Below are positions 47,891-56,568 of a DNA stretch of 64,000 bases, in pieces. Numbering within the stretch: the stretch's first letter is position 1; every line of letters starts with the position of its first letter. The stretch covers positions 248,001-312,000 of the forward strand of contig NZ_JSXI01000024.1 in NCBI RefSeq assembly GCF_000803065.1. The letters are read 5' to 3'. Origin of the DNA: Sphingomonas sp. ERG5 (GTDB taxonomy: Bacteria > Pseudomonadota > Alphaproteobacteria > Sphingomonadales > Sphingomonadaceae). The notes beneath the pieces are model-generated. The model made no database searches. It was not told the DNA's origin and worked only from the letters and a program-made list of their open reading frames with translations. Position numbers and translations under genes: made by a program.

Positions 47891-49321
47891 ATGACACGTG
47901 CAGCAATCATCGTCGCAGAGCTCGACAGGCTCTACACCGCTTCGGTCAAGCGGCTCCAGGGCGCCCTGACCGCCTATATCACCGACGGTACGACGCCCGA
48001 TCCGAAAAGCCGGACTGACGGATCGTTCGCCTATCCCGAAATCCACTTGCGATATCTCGGCCTGGATGATCGTCCCGCGCCGATCCGCTCGTTCGGCCGA
48101 TTGGTGACCCCGGGCGAATATCGCATCAGCGTGACCAAGCCGGCGATCTTCGCCGACTATCTGACCGAACAGCTGACTCTGTTGATCGAGGACTACGACG
48201 TTGAGGTCGAGGCGGTCGAGGGGCGGCAGGAAATCCCCTTCCCCTATGTGCTCGATGCCGGAAACGCGGTGAGCCTCGACGAAGTGTCGGCATCGGAGCT
48301 GGCGCGGCATTTTCCAGCCACCGAACTCGCCTATATCGGCGACGAGATCGCTGACGGACTGTACGACGCGGCGATCCGCCCGCTCGCCCTGTTCGACGGA
48401 CTGCGCACCGATTTCTCGCTCGCCCGGCTGCGCCACTATACCGGCACGCCGACCGAACATGTCCAGCGCTACATCCTGTTCACCAACTATCACCGCTATG
48501 TCGATGAATTCGTCCGCTGGGCGGCATCGCAGCTCGGTGAAGGCAGCCGCTACACCGGCCTGTCCGGTGCGGGCGGGGTGATGATCCATGCCGGCGACGA
48601 TGCCGACAAGATCGTCAGCGACAGCGCATGGCGGCGCCACCAGATGCCCGCCTATCATTTGATGGCGGAGGACGGCACCGGCATCACCCTGGTCAATATC
48701 GGCGTCGGCCCGTCCAATGCGAAGACGATCTGCGATCATCTCGCGGTGATGCGGCCCGAGGCATGGCTGATGATCGGCCATTGCGGCGGCCTGCGCCCCA
48801 GCCAGCGCATCGGCGACTATGTCCTGGCCCATGCCTATCTGCGTGACGACCATGTGCTCGACGATGTGTTGCCGCCGGAAATCCCGGTTCCGGCGATCGC
48901 TGAAGTGCAAGTCGCGATGGCACGTGCGGCGGAAACCATTTCGGGCCAGTCGGGCGAGGAATTGAAGCGCCGCCTGCGCACCGGCACGATCGTCACCACC
49001 GACGATCGCAACTGGGAATTGCGCTATTCGAAATCGGCGCTGCGCTTCTCGCTGTCGCGCGCGGTCGGCATCGACATGGAATCGGCGACCATCGCCGCGC
49101 AAGGATATCGCTTCCGCGTTCCCTATGGCACCTTGCTGTGCGTCTCGGACAAGCCCTTGCACGGCGAACTGAAATTGCCCGGCCAGGCCAATCGTTTCTA
49201 CGAACGCGCGATCAGCGAACATATGCGCATCGGTATCGAAACGTGCGAGGAGCTGCGTCGCGAAGGCGCCAAGCTTCACAGCCGCAAACTGCGCGCGTTC
49301 AACGAGCCGCCCTTCCGCTAA
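47891..49321 (+). CDS. amn: AMP nucleosidase
   Basis: A 476-residue AMP nucleosidase, which splits AMP to adenine and ribose 5-phosphate and so controls adenine nucleotide levels. The N-terminal domain (RLYTASVKRLQGALTAYITD) and the C-terminal nucleoside-phosphorylase fold (VNIGVGPSNAKTICDHLAVM, then WLMIGHCGGLRPSQRIGDYV, then GIDMESATIAAQGYRFRVPY) are clear. Length is standard. The start at ATG 47891 is in a GC-rich context with only a weak ribosome site. It is not in an obvious operon. Confidence 0.96.
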   Translation: MTRAAIIVAELDRLYTASVKRLQGALTAYITDGTTPDPKSRTDGSFAYPEIHLRYLGLDDRPAPIRSFGRLVTPGEYRISVTKPAIFADYLTEQLTLLIEDYDVEVEAVEGRQEIPFPYVLDAGNAVSLDEVSASELARHFPATELAYIGDEIADGLYDAAIRPLALFDGLRTDFSLARLRHYTGTPTEHVQRYILFTNYHRYVDEFVRWAASQLGEGSRYTGLSGAGGVMIHAGDDADKIVSDSAWRRHQMPAYHLMAEDGTGITLVNIGVGPSNAKTICDHLAVMRPEAWLMIGHCGGLRPSQRIGDYVLAHAYLRDDHVLDDVLPPEIPVPAIAEVQVAMARAAETISGQSGEELKRRLRTGTIVTTDDRNWELRYSKSALRFSLSRAVGIDMESATIAAQGYRFRVPYGTLLCVSDKPLHGELKLPGQANRFYERAISEHMRIGIETCEELRREGAKLHSRKLRAFNEPPFR

Positions 49322-49378
49322 AAGGAAACCAACCAGCCCCGGTTGCGTTACGCAAGCTCAACGACTCAGGAATCTCTC

Positions 49379-49819
49379 ATGGCAACGCCCCCGAAGAAGC
49401 CGGCTCCCCGTCGCAAGCCCGCCATCACGCGCAAGCCCGCCGCCGCGCGCAAACCCAATGTGGCGCCGCTGGCAGCAGCGGCAGCGACGCCGGCACCGGT
49501 CGAGGCCCAGGTGAGCGCCACCAAGCCAAAGACACCGGCCAAGCCGCGCGCTAAAGCGCCGGCTCGGCCAAAGACAACCACGCGCCCCAGCGTCGCGGCA
49601 GCCACCATCGCGGCGCGCAATGCCGCCGTAACCACTCTCGACAAGGCGCGTCAGGCCGTGGTCGACGCGTCGCCCGCGAAGAAATGGACCGCCGCCGCGA
49701 TTCTGGGTGGCATCGGCGCTGCCGTGACCGCCACTTTGCTCACCCTGCGCGGCAGCACGCCCAAGGCCAGACCAGTCAAGAAGACGCCGTCGGCCAAGGG
49801 CTCAGATTCCTCAAAATAG
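49379..49819 (+). CDS. Lys/Ala/Pro-rich histone H1-like membrane protein
   Basis: A 146-residue protein; start ATG 49379 with AGGA eight bases upstream. The N-terminal two thirds are rich in Lys, Arg, Pro and Ala with repeated motifs (PRRKPAITRKPAAARKP; KPKTPAKPRAKAPARPK), like bacterial histone H1-type nucleoid proteins. Near residues 104-123 there is a hydrophobic segment (WTAAAILGGIGAAVTATLLT) followed by a short basic tail. DNA or polyanion binding at the membrane is an inference. The frame is highly biased, so low-complexity composition calls for caution. Preceded by amn (57-base gap) and followed by a strong terminator. Confidence 0.68.
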   Translation: MATPPKKPAPRRKPAITRKPAAARKPNVAPLAAAAATPAPVEAQVSATKPKTPAKPRAKAPARPKTTTRPSVAAATIAARNAAVTTLDKARQAVVDASPAKKWTAAAILGGIGAAVTATLLTLRGSTPKARPVKKTPSAKGSDSSK

Positions 49820-49885
49820 AGCGGAACCGGGCGCCCATGACAGGGCGTCCGCCCGATTCAACCGCACGGCGGATTACGGCACAGT

Positions 49886-49925
49886 AAGAGCCGGCCAGGT
49901 GCATCAGGCACCCGGCCGGCTCTTT
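49886..49925 (+). terminator. Strong rho-independent terminator
   Basis: AAGAGCCGGCCAGGTGC (49886-49902) pairs with GCACCCGGCCGGCTCTT (49908-49924) with one mismatch, a five-base loop and a following T. It ends the histone-like gene transcript and is flanked by A and T runs on both sides, so it could also work in reverse. Confidence 0.85.
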
Positions 49926-49953
49926 GACATGACCATCAAAGGAACGGATCCCC

Positions 49954-50122
49954 GATGCTGTTATCGGGGGAGTCCGATGCTGTTATTGCGCTGGTTCCAT
50001 GCTGTTATCGATAACAGCATGGATGACAATCAAGCGATTGATAACGAAGGATAATTCTTCCGGGAATTTCCAACTTAACAGCATCGGAAAAATTTCACGC
50101 CGGAAACAGCACATAACAGCAG
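49954..50122. repeat. GCTGTTAT repeat cluster with 26-bp palindrome
   Basis: GATGCTGTTATC (49954-49965) and GATGCTGTTATT (49976-49987) are direct copies. A perfect 26-bp palindrome at 49997-50022 consists of CCATGCTGTTATC followed by its reverse complement. Inverted copies follow as TTAACAGCATCGG (50075-50087) and ATAACAGCAG near 50113-50122. The region is AT-richer than its surroundings. This could be a binding-site array for a dimeric regulator, or a recombination or replication-linked element; no protein partner is visible nearby. Confidence 0.78.
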
Positions 50123-50234
50123 CGTCTTGTTGTCCGATCCGCGACCGGAAACCTCGTCTCTCGGCACAGGTCGCAGCGGCTCGATTCAAAAAACCGCGGT
50201 CGCCCCCGCGCCGCGACACGAGGGCGGAACGCGC

Positions 50235-52085
50235 TTACCAGCCGGTCGGCTTGCCCTTGTTCTGCTCGTCGAGCCAAGTCTTGAGCGGTGCGAAATATTC
50301 GACCATCGCCGCACCCGACATTTCCTTCGTGCCGGTGAACGCTTCGAGCGCTTCGGGCCAGGGCTTGGACTGGCCCATCTTCAGCATTGCGTCGAGCTTC
50401 GCGCCGACCTCCTTGTTACCATAGAAGGAGCAGCGATGCAGCGGGCCCTTCCAGCCGGACTGGTCGCACGCCGCCTTGTAGAACTGGAACTGCAGCAGCC
50501 GTGCGAGGAAGTAGCGCGTGTACGGCACACTCGCCGGGACATGATATTTCGCGCCTGCATCGAACCTGGTCTCGTCCCGCTCGACCGGCGGCGTGATGCC
50601 CTGATATTGCAGGCGCAGCGCATTCCATGACGCTTCATAACCCTTCGGCTTGATCGTGCCGGAAAACACACCCCAGCGCCATTTGTCGATCAGCAGCCCG
50701 AACGGCAGGAACGCAACCTTGTCCATCGCCTGTTTGAGGAGCAGGCCGGTGTCCTTGTCCGCGCTCGGCACCTTGGCCTTGTCGAGCAGGCCGATCTGCA
50801 CGAGATAATCGGGCGTGATCGACAAGGCGACGAAATCGCCGATCGCTTCATGGAAGCCGTCATTCGCGCCGTTCAGATACAGCATGGGCTGGTTCTGATA
50901 GGCGCGCTGGTAATAATTATGCCCAAGTTCGTGATGGATGGTGACGAAATCGTCGCCATTGACCTTGGTGCACATCTTGATGCGCACGTCATTCTTGTTG
51001 TCGAGATCCCAGGCCGAAGCATGGCAGATCACTTCGCGATCGGCCGGCTTGGTGATCTGCGAGCGAGTCCAGAAAGTGTCGGGCAGCGGTGCGAAGCCGA
51101 GCGAGGAATAGAAGCCCTCGCCAGTCTTGACCATCTTGACCGGGTCATAGCCCTTGGCCTTCAACAGCTCGCCGGTATCGAAGCCGAGATCGCCGGCGCC
51201 CTTGGGCGCGACCAGGTCATAGATGTTACCCCATTCCTGCGCCCACATATTGCCGAGCAGGTCGGCGCGGATCGGGCCGGTCTTGGACTGGACCGCATCG
51301 CCATATTTCTCGTTAAGCTTCCAGCGAACATAGGTGTGGAGCGACTGATAGAGCGGCTCGACTTCCTTCCACAGCTTGTCGGTGAGCTTGGCGAATTCCT
51401 CCGGGCTCATGTCATAGCCCGAGCGCCACAGCGACCCGACATCCTTGTAGCCCAGCTCGACCGCGCCCTGATTGCCGATCTCGACCATGCGCGCATAATC
51501 CTCGCGCATCGGCGCACCGACATTGTCGTGCCAGCTGACCCACATTTCCTTGAGCTTGGCCGGGTCACGCTCCGTGCCCATCGCCGCTTCGATATCGCTG
51601 CCGTTGATCGGCTTGCCGGCGAGCGTGCCCTTGCCCTTGCCGTACGAGGACGACATGCGCGTCACGATCGTCGACAGCTCGGTCGCGGCGCCTTCCTTGG
51701 TCGGTGCCGGCAAGGTCAGGCCGCCGCGCAGCAGGTCGAGCTTGCGCCGCGTATCGGGCGACAGGCCGGCGACCTTGTCATATCTCGCCGCCTCGAGCGC
51801 GAACTTGACCGACAATTCGGTACCGGTGGCGTTGATCCGCGCCGCCATCGCATCGGTGTCTTCGGTGATATAGGTCGCGTTGACCCAATTGACCTGGCTC
51901 GACTCGATCGAGAAATCGAACAGCTTCTTCTCCGCCACCGCGACAAAGGCGTCGGCATCGGCGGCGGTCGGTGTGGCTGCGGACGCCTTCGTCGCAGCAG
52001 GTTTGTCCTGCTTGTCCTTGGCAAGCGTCGGCGTGGCGGCGATCGCGCAAGCGAGCGCCACGAACGAAATTCCGGTGCGGATCAT
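50235..52085 (-). CDS. M2 family metallopeptidase (peptidyl-dipeptidase A type)
   Basis: A 616-residue exported zinc peptidase of the angiotensin-converting-enzyme family. Signal peptide is IRTGISFVALACAIAATPTLA. The zinc motif is H-E-x-x-H, in FVTIHHELGHNYYQRAYQ, with the third ligand in NDGFHEAIGDFVALS 24 residues on. Length matches bacterial M2 enzymes. It probably removes dipeptides from peptide C-termini in the periplasm. The gene is convergent with the preceding ones and has an 83-base gap to the alpha/beta hydrolase gene on its right. Confidence 0.95.
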   Translation of the reverse strand: MIRTGISFVALACAIAATPTLAKDKQDKPAATKASAATPTAADADAFVAVAEKKLFDFSIESSQVNWVNATYITEDTDAMAARINATGTELSVKFALEAARYDKVAGLSPDTRRKLDLLRGGLTLPAPTKEGAATELSTIVTRMSSSYGKGKGTLAGKPINGSDIEAAMGTERDPAKLKEMWVSWHDNVGAPMREDYARMVEIGNQGAVELGYKDVGSLWRSGYDMSPEEFAKLTDKLWKEVEPLYQSLHTYVRWKLNEKYGDAVQSKTGPIRADLLGNMWAQEWGNIYDLVAPKGAGDLGFDTGELLKAKGYDPVKMVKTGEGFYSSLGFAPLPDTFWTRSQITKPADREVICHASAWDLDNKNDVRIKMCTKVNGDDFVTIHHELGHNYYQRAYQNQPMLYLNGANDGFHEAIGDFVALSITPDYLVQIGLLDKAKVPSADKDTGLLLKQAMDKVAFLPFGLLIDKWRWGVFSGTIKPKGYEASWNALRLQYQGITPPVERDETRFDAGAKYHVPASVPYTRYFLARLLQFQFYKAACDQSGWKGPLHRCSFYGNKEVGAKLDAMLKMGQSKPWPEALEAFTGTKEMSGAAMVEYFAPLKTWLDEQNKGKPTGW

Positions 52086-52136
52086 TGGTAACCCCTGAAA
52101 CTTGTTGATCGCGCAACCTGTCCGCCACCGCGCTTC

Positions 52137-52175
52137 CGGTCAAGCCGGGGCGGTCAAGCTGGGGGCGGTCAAGCC
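52137..52175. repeat. Short GGTCAAGC direct repeats
   Basis: Three imperfect copies of CGGTCAAGCYGGGG lie in tandem at about 52137-52175, overlapping the last codons of the alpha/beta hydrolase gene. Each copy carries a stop codon in the minus frame. Probably slippage. Confidence 0.5.
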
Positions 52176-52930
52176 GCGAGAAAGTCCGCGATCGCCTGCC
52201 CCAGTTCAGGCTTCACCACCGCGCTCATATGGCCACCCGGAACGGTGCGGTAGAGGGCGTCGGGCAAGGTATCGGCCAGTTGCTCGGCGGATCCATTGTC
52301 ATCGTCTTCCTCGCCCGACAATATGAGCGCCGGCTGGACGATCGCGCGGATCGCCTCGACCGGCGTGTCGACGAACGTGTCGAGGATCCGCAGCAGCGCT
52401 TCCGGGTCGCCTTTGCTGGTCTTCAGGAACGCCTCGGCCAGCCATTCCGCCGTGCCGCGCTCAAACGTCCCGAGATTGGTCAGGATATTGCGGAAATGCC
52501 CGCCACGGCCGGCGGTATGCATCAGCCCCTGCAGGCCCATGCCAGACACGATGATGCGGCGCGGCGTGGCTCCTTGGACCATCATCCGCACCACGGTGCG
52601 CGCGCCGAGCGAATAGCCGCCAAGGTCATAGTCGCTGAGACCGAGATGCTCGATCAGCGCGAAGCCGTCCTTCGCAAGCACATCGGGCGGATAGGACCCG
52701 GCGTCATGCGGCTTCGCGCTCGATCCATGCGCGCGCAGGTCGGGCATGATCACGCGGAAGCCGCGCGCGGCGATCGCCGCGGCATGGCCATAGCGAATCC
52801 AGTTGGTCTGCGCGTCGGAGAAGAAACCGTGCAGCAGGACCACAACCCTGCCCTCACCAAGCTCGCGCCAGGCGATCCGCGCGCCATCGAAGCTGTCGAA
52901 AAATTCCGGCTCAATCGGGGAGTTTGCCAA
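52169..52930 (-). CDS. Alpha/beta hydrolase
   Basis: A 253-residue alpha/beta hydrolase. HGFFSDAQTNWIRYG gives the oxyanion region, and YDLGGYSLGARTVVRMM the nucleophile elbow (G-x-S-x-G as G-Y-S-L-G). The catalytic Asp and His regions are SGEEDDDNGSAEQLADTL and TVPGGHMSAVV. Cytosolic (no signal peptide) and of standard size. Its stop lies just inside the repeat at 52137, and its 5' end overlaps the 3' end of the GFA gene by 20 bases. Substrate unknown. Confidence 0.9.
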   Translation of the reverse strand: MANSPIEPEFFDSFDGARIAWRELGEGRVVVLLHGFFSDAQTNWIRYGHAAAIAARGFRVIMPDLRAHGSSAKPHDAGSYPPDVLAKDGFALIEHLGLSDYDLGGYSLGARTVVRMMVQGATPRRIIVSGMGLQGLMHTAGRGGHFRNILTNLGTFERGTAEWLAEAFLKTSKGDPEALLRILDTFVDTPVEAIRAIVQPALILSGEEDDDNGSAEQLADTLPDALYRTVPGGHMSAVVKPELGQAIADFLAA

Positions 52931-53390
52931 GGGTTTTCATCCAGCGATCGACAAGGGGTTTGTATTGATCGGCGCGATAGTCGGGCAAATGCCGGGTGTC
53001 GAGCCACGCGTCGTGGCGGCTCTCCACCCCGAAATGATGCAGCGGCCGAAAACGCTCCGGTGCATCGAAACTGGCGACGGTCAGGTCGATCTGATCGCCA
53101 TCGGGAAATTCGAAGGTCAGCGATGTCCCGCAACTGGCGCAAAAGCCCCGGCTGGCGATCGGTGACGACGCATGGCGCTCCGGCTCGCGCGACCAGATCA
53201 GCCCCGCGCGCTTCACATTCTTATACGCGACCGAGACATTCCCGACCGCACGCTGGCACATGCGGCAATGACAGAGATAGGCATCATCATCGGCAATCCG
53301 CACGGTGTAGCGAATTCGACCACACAGGCATCCGCCCGTTACCTGTTCGTTGATCCGCGCGACACTGTCAGCGGTGGCCTGATCGGTCAT
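52911..53390 (-). CDS. GFA family protein (CENP-V/GFA zinc fold)
   Basis: A 159-residue protein of the glutathione-dependent formaldehyde-activating (GFA) superfamily. Zinc-binding cysteines are in VTGGCLCGRIRYTVRIADDD, LCHCRMCQRAV and GFCASCGTSL, the usual three-part motif. The start is set at ATG 53390, after GGAGAGATGGG, rather than the upstream in-frame ATG at 53450. It overlaps the downstream hydrolase by 20 bases, so they may be translationally coupled. The enzymatic function of most GFA members is unknown. Confidence 0.92.
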   Translation of the reverse strand: MTDQATADSVARINEQVTGGCLCGRIRYTVRIADDDAYLCHCRMCQRAVGNVSVAYKNVKRAGLIWSREPERHASSPIASRGFCASCGTSLTFEFPDGDQIDLTVASFDAPERFRPLHHFGVESRHDAWLDTRHLPDYRADQYKPLVDRWMKTLGKLPD

Positions 53391-53466
53391 CCCATCTCTC
53401 CTTTCGGACCATTCTCGCCAACCTGCGCTGCGCTGCAATATTTTTCTCACACCGGCATTGGATTAT

Positions 53467-53480
53467 ATAAGCAAGCTTAT
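53467..53480. promoter_or_regulatory. MarR-type operator palindrome
   Basis: ATAAGC AA GCTTAT (53467-53480) is a perfect inverted repeat with two-base spacer, inside an AT-rich stretch 13 bases before the marR start. It lies in the divergent promoter gap to the GFA gene (53390), so MarR may control itself, emrAB and perhaps GFA. Confidence 0.6.
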
Positions 53481-53493
53481 TATATGCGCACAC

Positions 53494-53940
53494 ATGAGCG
53501 ACTCACTTGGCTTCCTGATCAGCGACGTCTCGCGCCTGATGCGCCGGCGTTTCGACGAGCGCGCCCGGTTGATCGGCGTGACGCGCGCGCAATGGCGCAC
53601 CCTGTTCGTGGTGTCGCGCAACGAAGGCGCCAACCAGGGCGGCCTCGCCGATATCCTGGAAGTCGAACCGATCACCTTGTGCCGCATGGTCGACCGGCTG
53701 GAGGAATCCGGCCTGCTCGAACGCCGCCGCGATCCGGCCGACCGCCGCGCCTGGCAGATCTTCCTCACGCCCAAGGCGCGCCCGCTGCTCGATCAGCTCC
53801 GCACGATCGGCGAAGACATGTTCGAGCACGCCCTCGATGGCGTGACTCAGGCGGCGCGCGACGAACTGGTCGCCGCCTTGACGCTGATCCAGACCAATTT
53901 GAACGACGCCCCCAAGGGCAAGGAGGCCAGTCATGGCTGA
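53494..53940 (+). CDS. MarR family transcriptional regulator
   Basis: A 148-residue MarR-family regulator. The winged-helix region is visible: TRAQWRTLFVVSRNEGANQG, then LADILEVEPITLCRMVDRLE, then the wing ERRRDPADRRAWQIFLT. The start at ATG 53494 fits the family length; an in-frame start at 53458 would place the operator inside the coding sequence. The gene overlaps emrA by eight bases, so it is the first gene of a marR-emrA-emrB operon and probably represses it via the palindrome at 53467. Ligand unknown. Confidence 0.93.
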   Translation: MSDSLGFLISDVSRLMRRRFDERARLIGVTRAQWRTLFVVSRNEGANQGGLADILEVEPITLCRMVDRLEESGLLERRRDPADRRAWQIFLTPKARPLLDQLRTIGEDMFEHALDGVTQAARDELVAALTLIQTNLNDAPKGKEASHG

Positions 53941-55009
53941 TGCAGACCCCAAGATCGATCGCGGCCAGGTCATCGAGATTCCCGCCACCGCGGCGCCTCC
54001 CGCCAAGCGTCGCGCTTGGTTGCGCCCATTGCTGATGTTCAGCGTCCCGCTGTTGATCCTCGCGGTCGGCGGCTATTTCTGGCTGACCTCGGGCCGCTAT
54101 GTTTCGACCGACAATGCCTATGTGAAGCAGGACATGGTGTCGATCAGCCCGGACGTGTCGGGCCGCATCGTGCAGGTCGCGGTGGGGGAGAACCAGCGCG
54201 TCAAAGCCGGCGACCTGTTGTTCCGCATCGATCCGGAGCCCTATCGCATCGCGCTGGCGCAGGCCGACGCGGCGATCGCCAATGCCCGGGTCCAGGTCAG
54301 CACCATGTCGACCGATGTCGGCGGCGCCGATGCTGACATTGAAAGCGCCCGCGCGGACATCATCCTCGCCCAGGGCACATATGATCGCCAAGTTGCGCTG
54401 ATGAAGCAGGGCTTCACGACGCGCGCCAGCTTTGACGCGGCCTCGCACGAGCTTGCCGCGAGCAAGGCCAAGCTGGCCACGGCTCAGGCCGCCGTCGCCC
54501 GTGCGCGCAGCCAGCTCGGCAGCGGCACCGCCGCGACCGGCGCGCCGGCGGCGATCCAGGCCGCCATGGCGCAGCGTGAACAGGCCGCGCTCAACCTCGC
54601 CCGAACCGAAGTCCGCGCGCCGAGCGACGGCATCGTCAGCCAGACCGGCCGCCTGCAGGTCGGCAACATCACGCCGAGCGGCGTACCGGCGCTCAGTATC
54701 GTAGTCAGCCAAGGCACCTGGGTCGAGGCGAACTACAAGGAAACCGACCTCAACCATATGGCCGTGGGCCAGCCTGCCGAGATCCGCCTCGACGCCTATC
54801 CCGGCCTCAAGGTCAAAGGCCATGTCGCCAGCATTGGCGCGGGCACCGGATCGCAATTCTCGGTCCTCCCGGCACAGAATGCGACCGGCAACTGGGTCAA
54901 GGTGACTCAGCGCGTGCCGGTGCGCGTCGCGATTGACGGCAATCCGGCCCGGGCGATGATCGCCGGCCTCAGCGCCGACGTGTCGATCGACACCAAACCC
55001 CATGGCTGA
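53933..55009 (+). CDS. emrA: HlyD-family membrane fusion protein, EmrA-like
   Basis: A 358-residue periplasmic adaptor. After a cytosolic N-terminus comes one membrane helix (LLMFSVPLLILAVGGYFWLT). The first half of the lipoyl/hairpin region follows (GRYVSTDNAYVKQDMVSISP, then VGENQRVKAGDLLFRIDPEP), then a long coiled-coil hairpin (about 95-210). RAPSDGIVSQTGRLQVGN starts the second half of the barrel-sandwich. It couples the EmrB pump to an outer-membrane channel. It overlaps marR (8 bases) and emrB (8 bases), showing a tight operon. No TolC gene is in the window. Confidence 0.94.
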   Translation: MADADPKIDRGQVIEIPATAAPPAKRRAWLRPLLMFSVPLLILAVGGYFWLTSGRYVSTDNAYVKQDMVSISPDVSGRIVQVAVGENQRVKAGDLLFRIDPEPYRIALAQADAAIANARVQVSTMSTDVGGADADIESARADIILAQGTYDRQVALMKQGFTTRASFDAASHELAASKAKLATAQAAVARARSQLGSGTAATGAPAAIQAAMAQREQAALNLARTEVRAPSDGIVSQTGRLQVGNITPSGVPALSIVVSQGTWVEANYKETDLNHMAVGQPAEIRLDAYPGLKVKGHVASIGAGTGSQFSVLPAQNATGNWVKVTQRVPVRVAIDGNPARAMIAGLSADVSIDTKPHG

Positions 55010-56537
55010 AGCCGTCCCCGGCACGCCACTGCTGCCCGTCCGGCAGCGCGGCTTGCTGACCATCGGCGTGATGGGTGCGATGATCATGCAGATCCTCGAC
55101 ACCACCATCGCCAATGTCGCCCTGCCGAAGATGACCACGGCCCTCGGCGCGACCGCCGATACGATCACCTGGGTCCTGACCAGCTATATCGTCGCCTCGG
55201 CGATCGCCATCCCGGCGACCGGCTGGCTCTCCGGCCGGTTCGGGTCGCGCAACCTGTTCCTGTTCGCGGTCGGCGGCTTCATCGTCGCATCGATGCTGTG
55301 CGGCACCGCCGTCAGCCTCGAAGAGATGGTCGCGTTCCGCATCTTCCAGGGTATCGCCGCCGCGTTCATCGGCCCGCTGTCACAGACCGCCATGCTCGAC
55401 ATCAACGCGCCGGAGAATCAGGCAAAGGCGATGTCGGTCTGGGGCATGGGGCTGATGGTCGGGCCTATCATGGGCCCGGTGATCGGCGGCTGGCTGACCG
55501 AAAGCTATAACTGGCGCTGGGTCTTCTACGTCAATCTGCCGGTCGGTCTGGCGACCTTCGCGATCCTGTGGTTCCTCCTTCCCTCACGGCCGCGCGAGAA
55601 GCGCGCCTTCGACGTCACCGGCTTCGCGCTGATCGGGCTTGCTGTCGCCAGCTTTCAGCTGATGCTCGATCGCGGGCAGCAGCAGGACTGGTTCTCAAGC
55701 TGGGAAATCATCATCGAGGGCGGCGTCGCCCTGGCGGCACTCTGGATGGGCATCGTGCATCTCGCGACCGCGCAGAAGCCATTGTTCGACCGCGCCTTGT
55801 TCACCAACCGCAACCTGGTCGTCGGCATGTTCTTCATGGTCGTGATCGGCATTTCCACCATGGCGCCCATGGCCTTGCTGCCGCCGATGCTGCAATCGCT
55901 GTTCGGTTATCCGGTGGTCGATACCGGCATCATGCTCGCGCCGCGCGGCGTCGGCGTGCTCATCTCGATGGCGCTTGCCGCGCGGCTGATGGGCAAGGTC
56001 GATACGCGAATCGTGATTGCGGCCGGGCTGGTCATCTTCGCCTATTCGCTGCGGCAAATGGCGGGCTGGTCGCTGGAAATGGATTTCTGGCCGGTGATCA
56101 CCAGCGGCTTCATCCAGGGCATCGGCATGGGCCTGGTCTTCATGCCGCTCAACTCGCTCGCTTTCGCGACCCTCAGCGGCGCGTACCGGACCGACGGCGC
56201 CAGCCTGCTCAACCTGATGCGCAGCATCGGCCAGTCGGCGGGCATTTCGATGGTCACCACGCTGCTCGCGCGCAATATCCAGCAGAACCATGCGGACATG
56301 GCCAGCCATGTCACCGCGACGACGATCCCGGCGCTCGATCTCGGCGCACTGGACCGTTTCGGCAGCCTGTCCGATGCCGTGTTCGGTTTCGCCGACGGCA
56401 TGATCAACCAGCAGGCGGCGATGATCTCCTATATCGACGATTTCTACCTGATGGCGTGGATCTCGATCGCGGTGGTGCCGCTCGTCTTCCTGCTGTCGAA
56501 GCCGAAGGGCAAGATGGAAGCGGTTCACGCCGAATAG
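55002..56537 (+). CDS. emrB: DHA2-family MFS drug exporter, EmrB-like
   Basis: A 511-residue major facilitator superfamily pump with 14 predicted helices. MFS/DHA2 motifs are MIMQILDTTIANVALPKMTT (motif D1) and GWLSGRFGSRNLFLF (motif A), followed by MGLMVGPIMGPVIGGWLTES (antiporter motif C region). It works with EmrA as a proton-driven multidrug exporter. Length is standard. The gene overlaps emrA by eight bases. Substrate not predictable. Confidence 0.95.
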   Translation: MAEAVPGTPLLPVRQRGLLTIGVMGAMIMQILDTTIANVALPKMTTALGATADTITWVLTSYIVASAIAIPATGWLSGRFGSRNLFLFAVGGFIVASMLCGTAVSLEEMVAFRIFQGIAAAFIGPLSQTAMLDINAPENQAKAMSVWGMGLMVGPIMGPVIGGWLTESYNWRWVFYVNLPVGLATFAILWFLLPSRPREKRAFDVTGFALIGLAVASFQLMLDRGQQQDWFSSWEIIIEGGVALAALWMGIVHLATAQKPLFDRALFTNRNLVVGMFFMVVIGISTMAPMALLPPMLQSLFGYPVVDTGIMLAPRGVGVLISMALAARLMGKVDTRIVIAAGLVIFAYSLRQMAGWSLEMDFWPVITSGFIQGIGMGLVFMPLNSLAFATLSGAYRTDGASLLNLMRSIGQSAGISMVTTLLARNIQQNHADMASHVTATTIPALDLGALDRFGSLSDAVFGFADGMINQQAAMISYIDDFYLMAWISIAVVPLVFLLSKPKGKMEAVHAE

Positions 56538-56568
56538 GGGGTGGGACGGGCGCGCTTGCCTTCTCCCG

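Larger units (their letters stand above)
49820..50234. other. Intergenic region with terminator and repeats
   Basis: A 415-base convergent gap between the histone-like gene and the M2 peptidase gene. It holds a strong terminator (49886-49925) and a palindrome/GCTGTTAT repeat cluster (49954-50122). No gene is seen. Confidence 0.7.

Noticed and set aside
49954-50122. CRISPR array
   Set aside because: The repeated words are about 12 bases, unevenly spaced, in both orientations and without regular spacers, and no cas gene is present.
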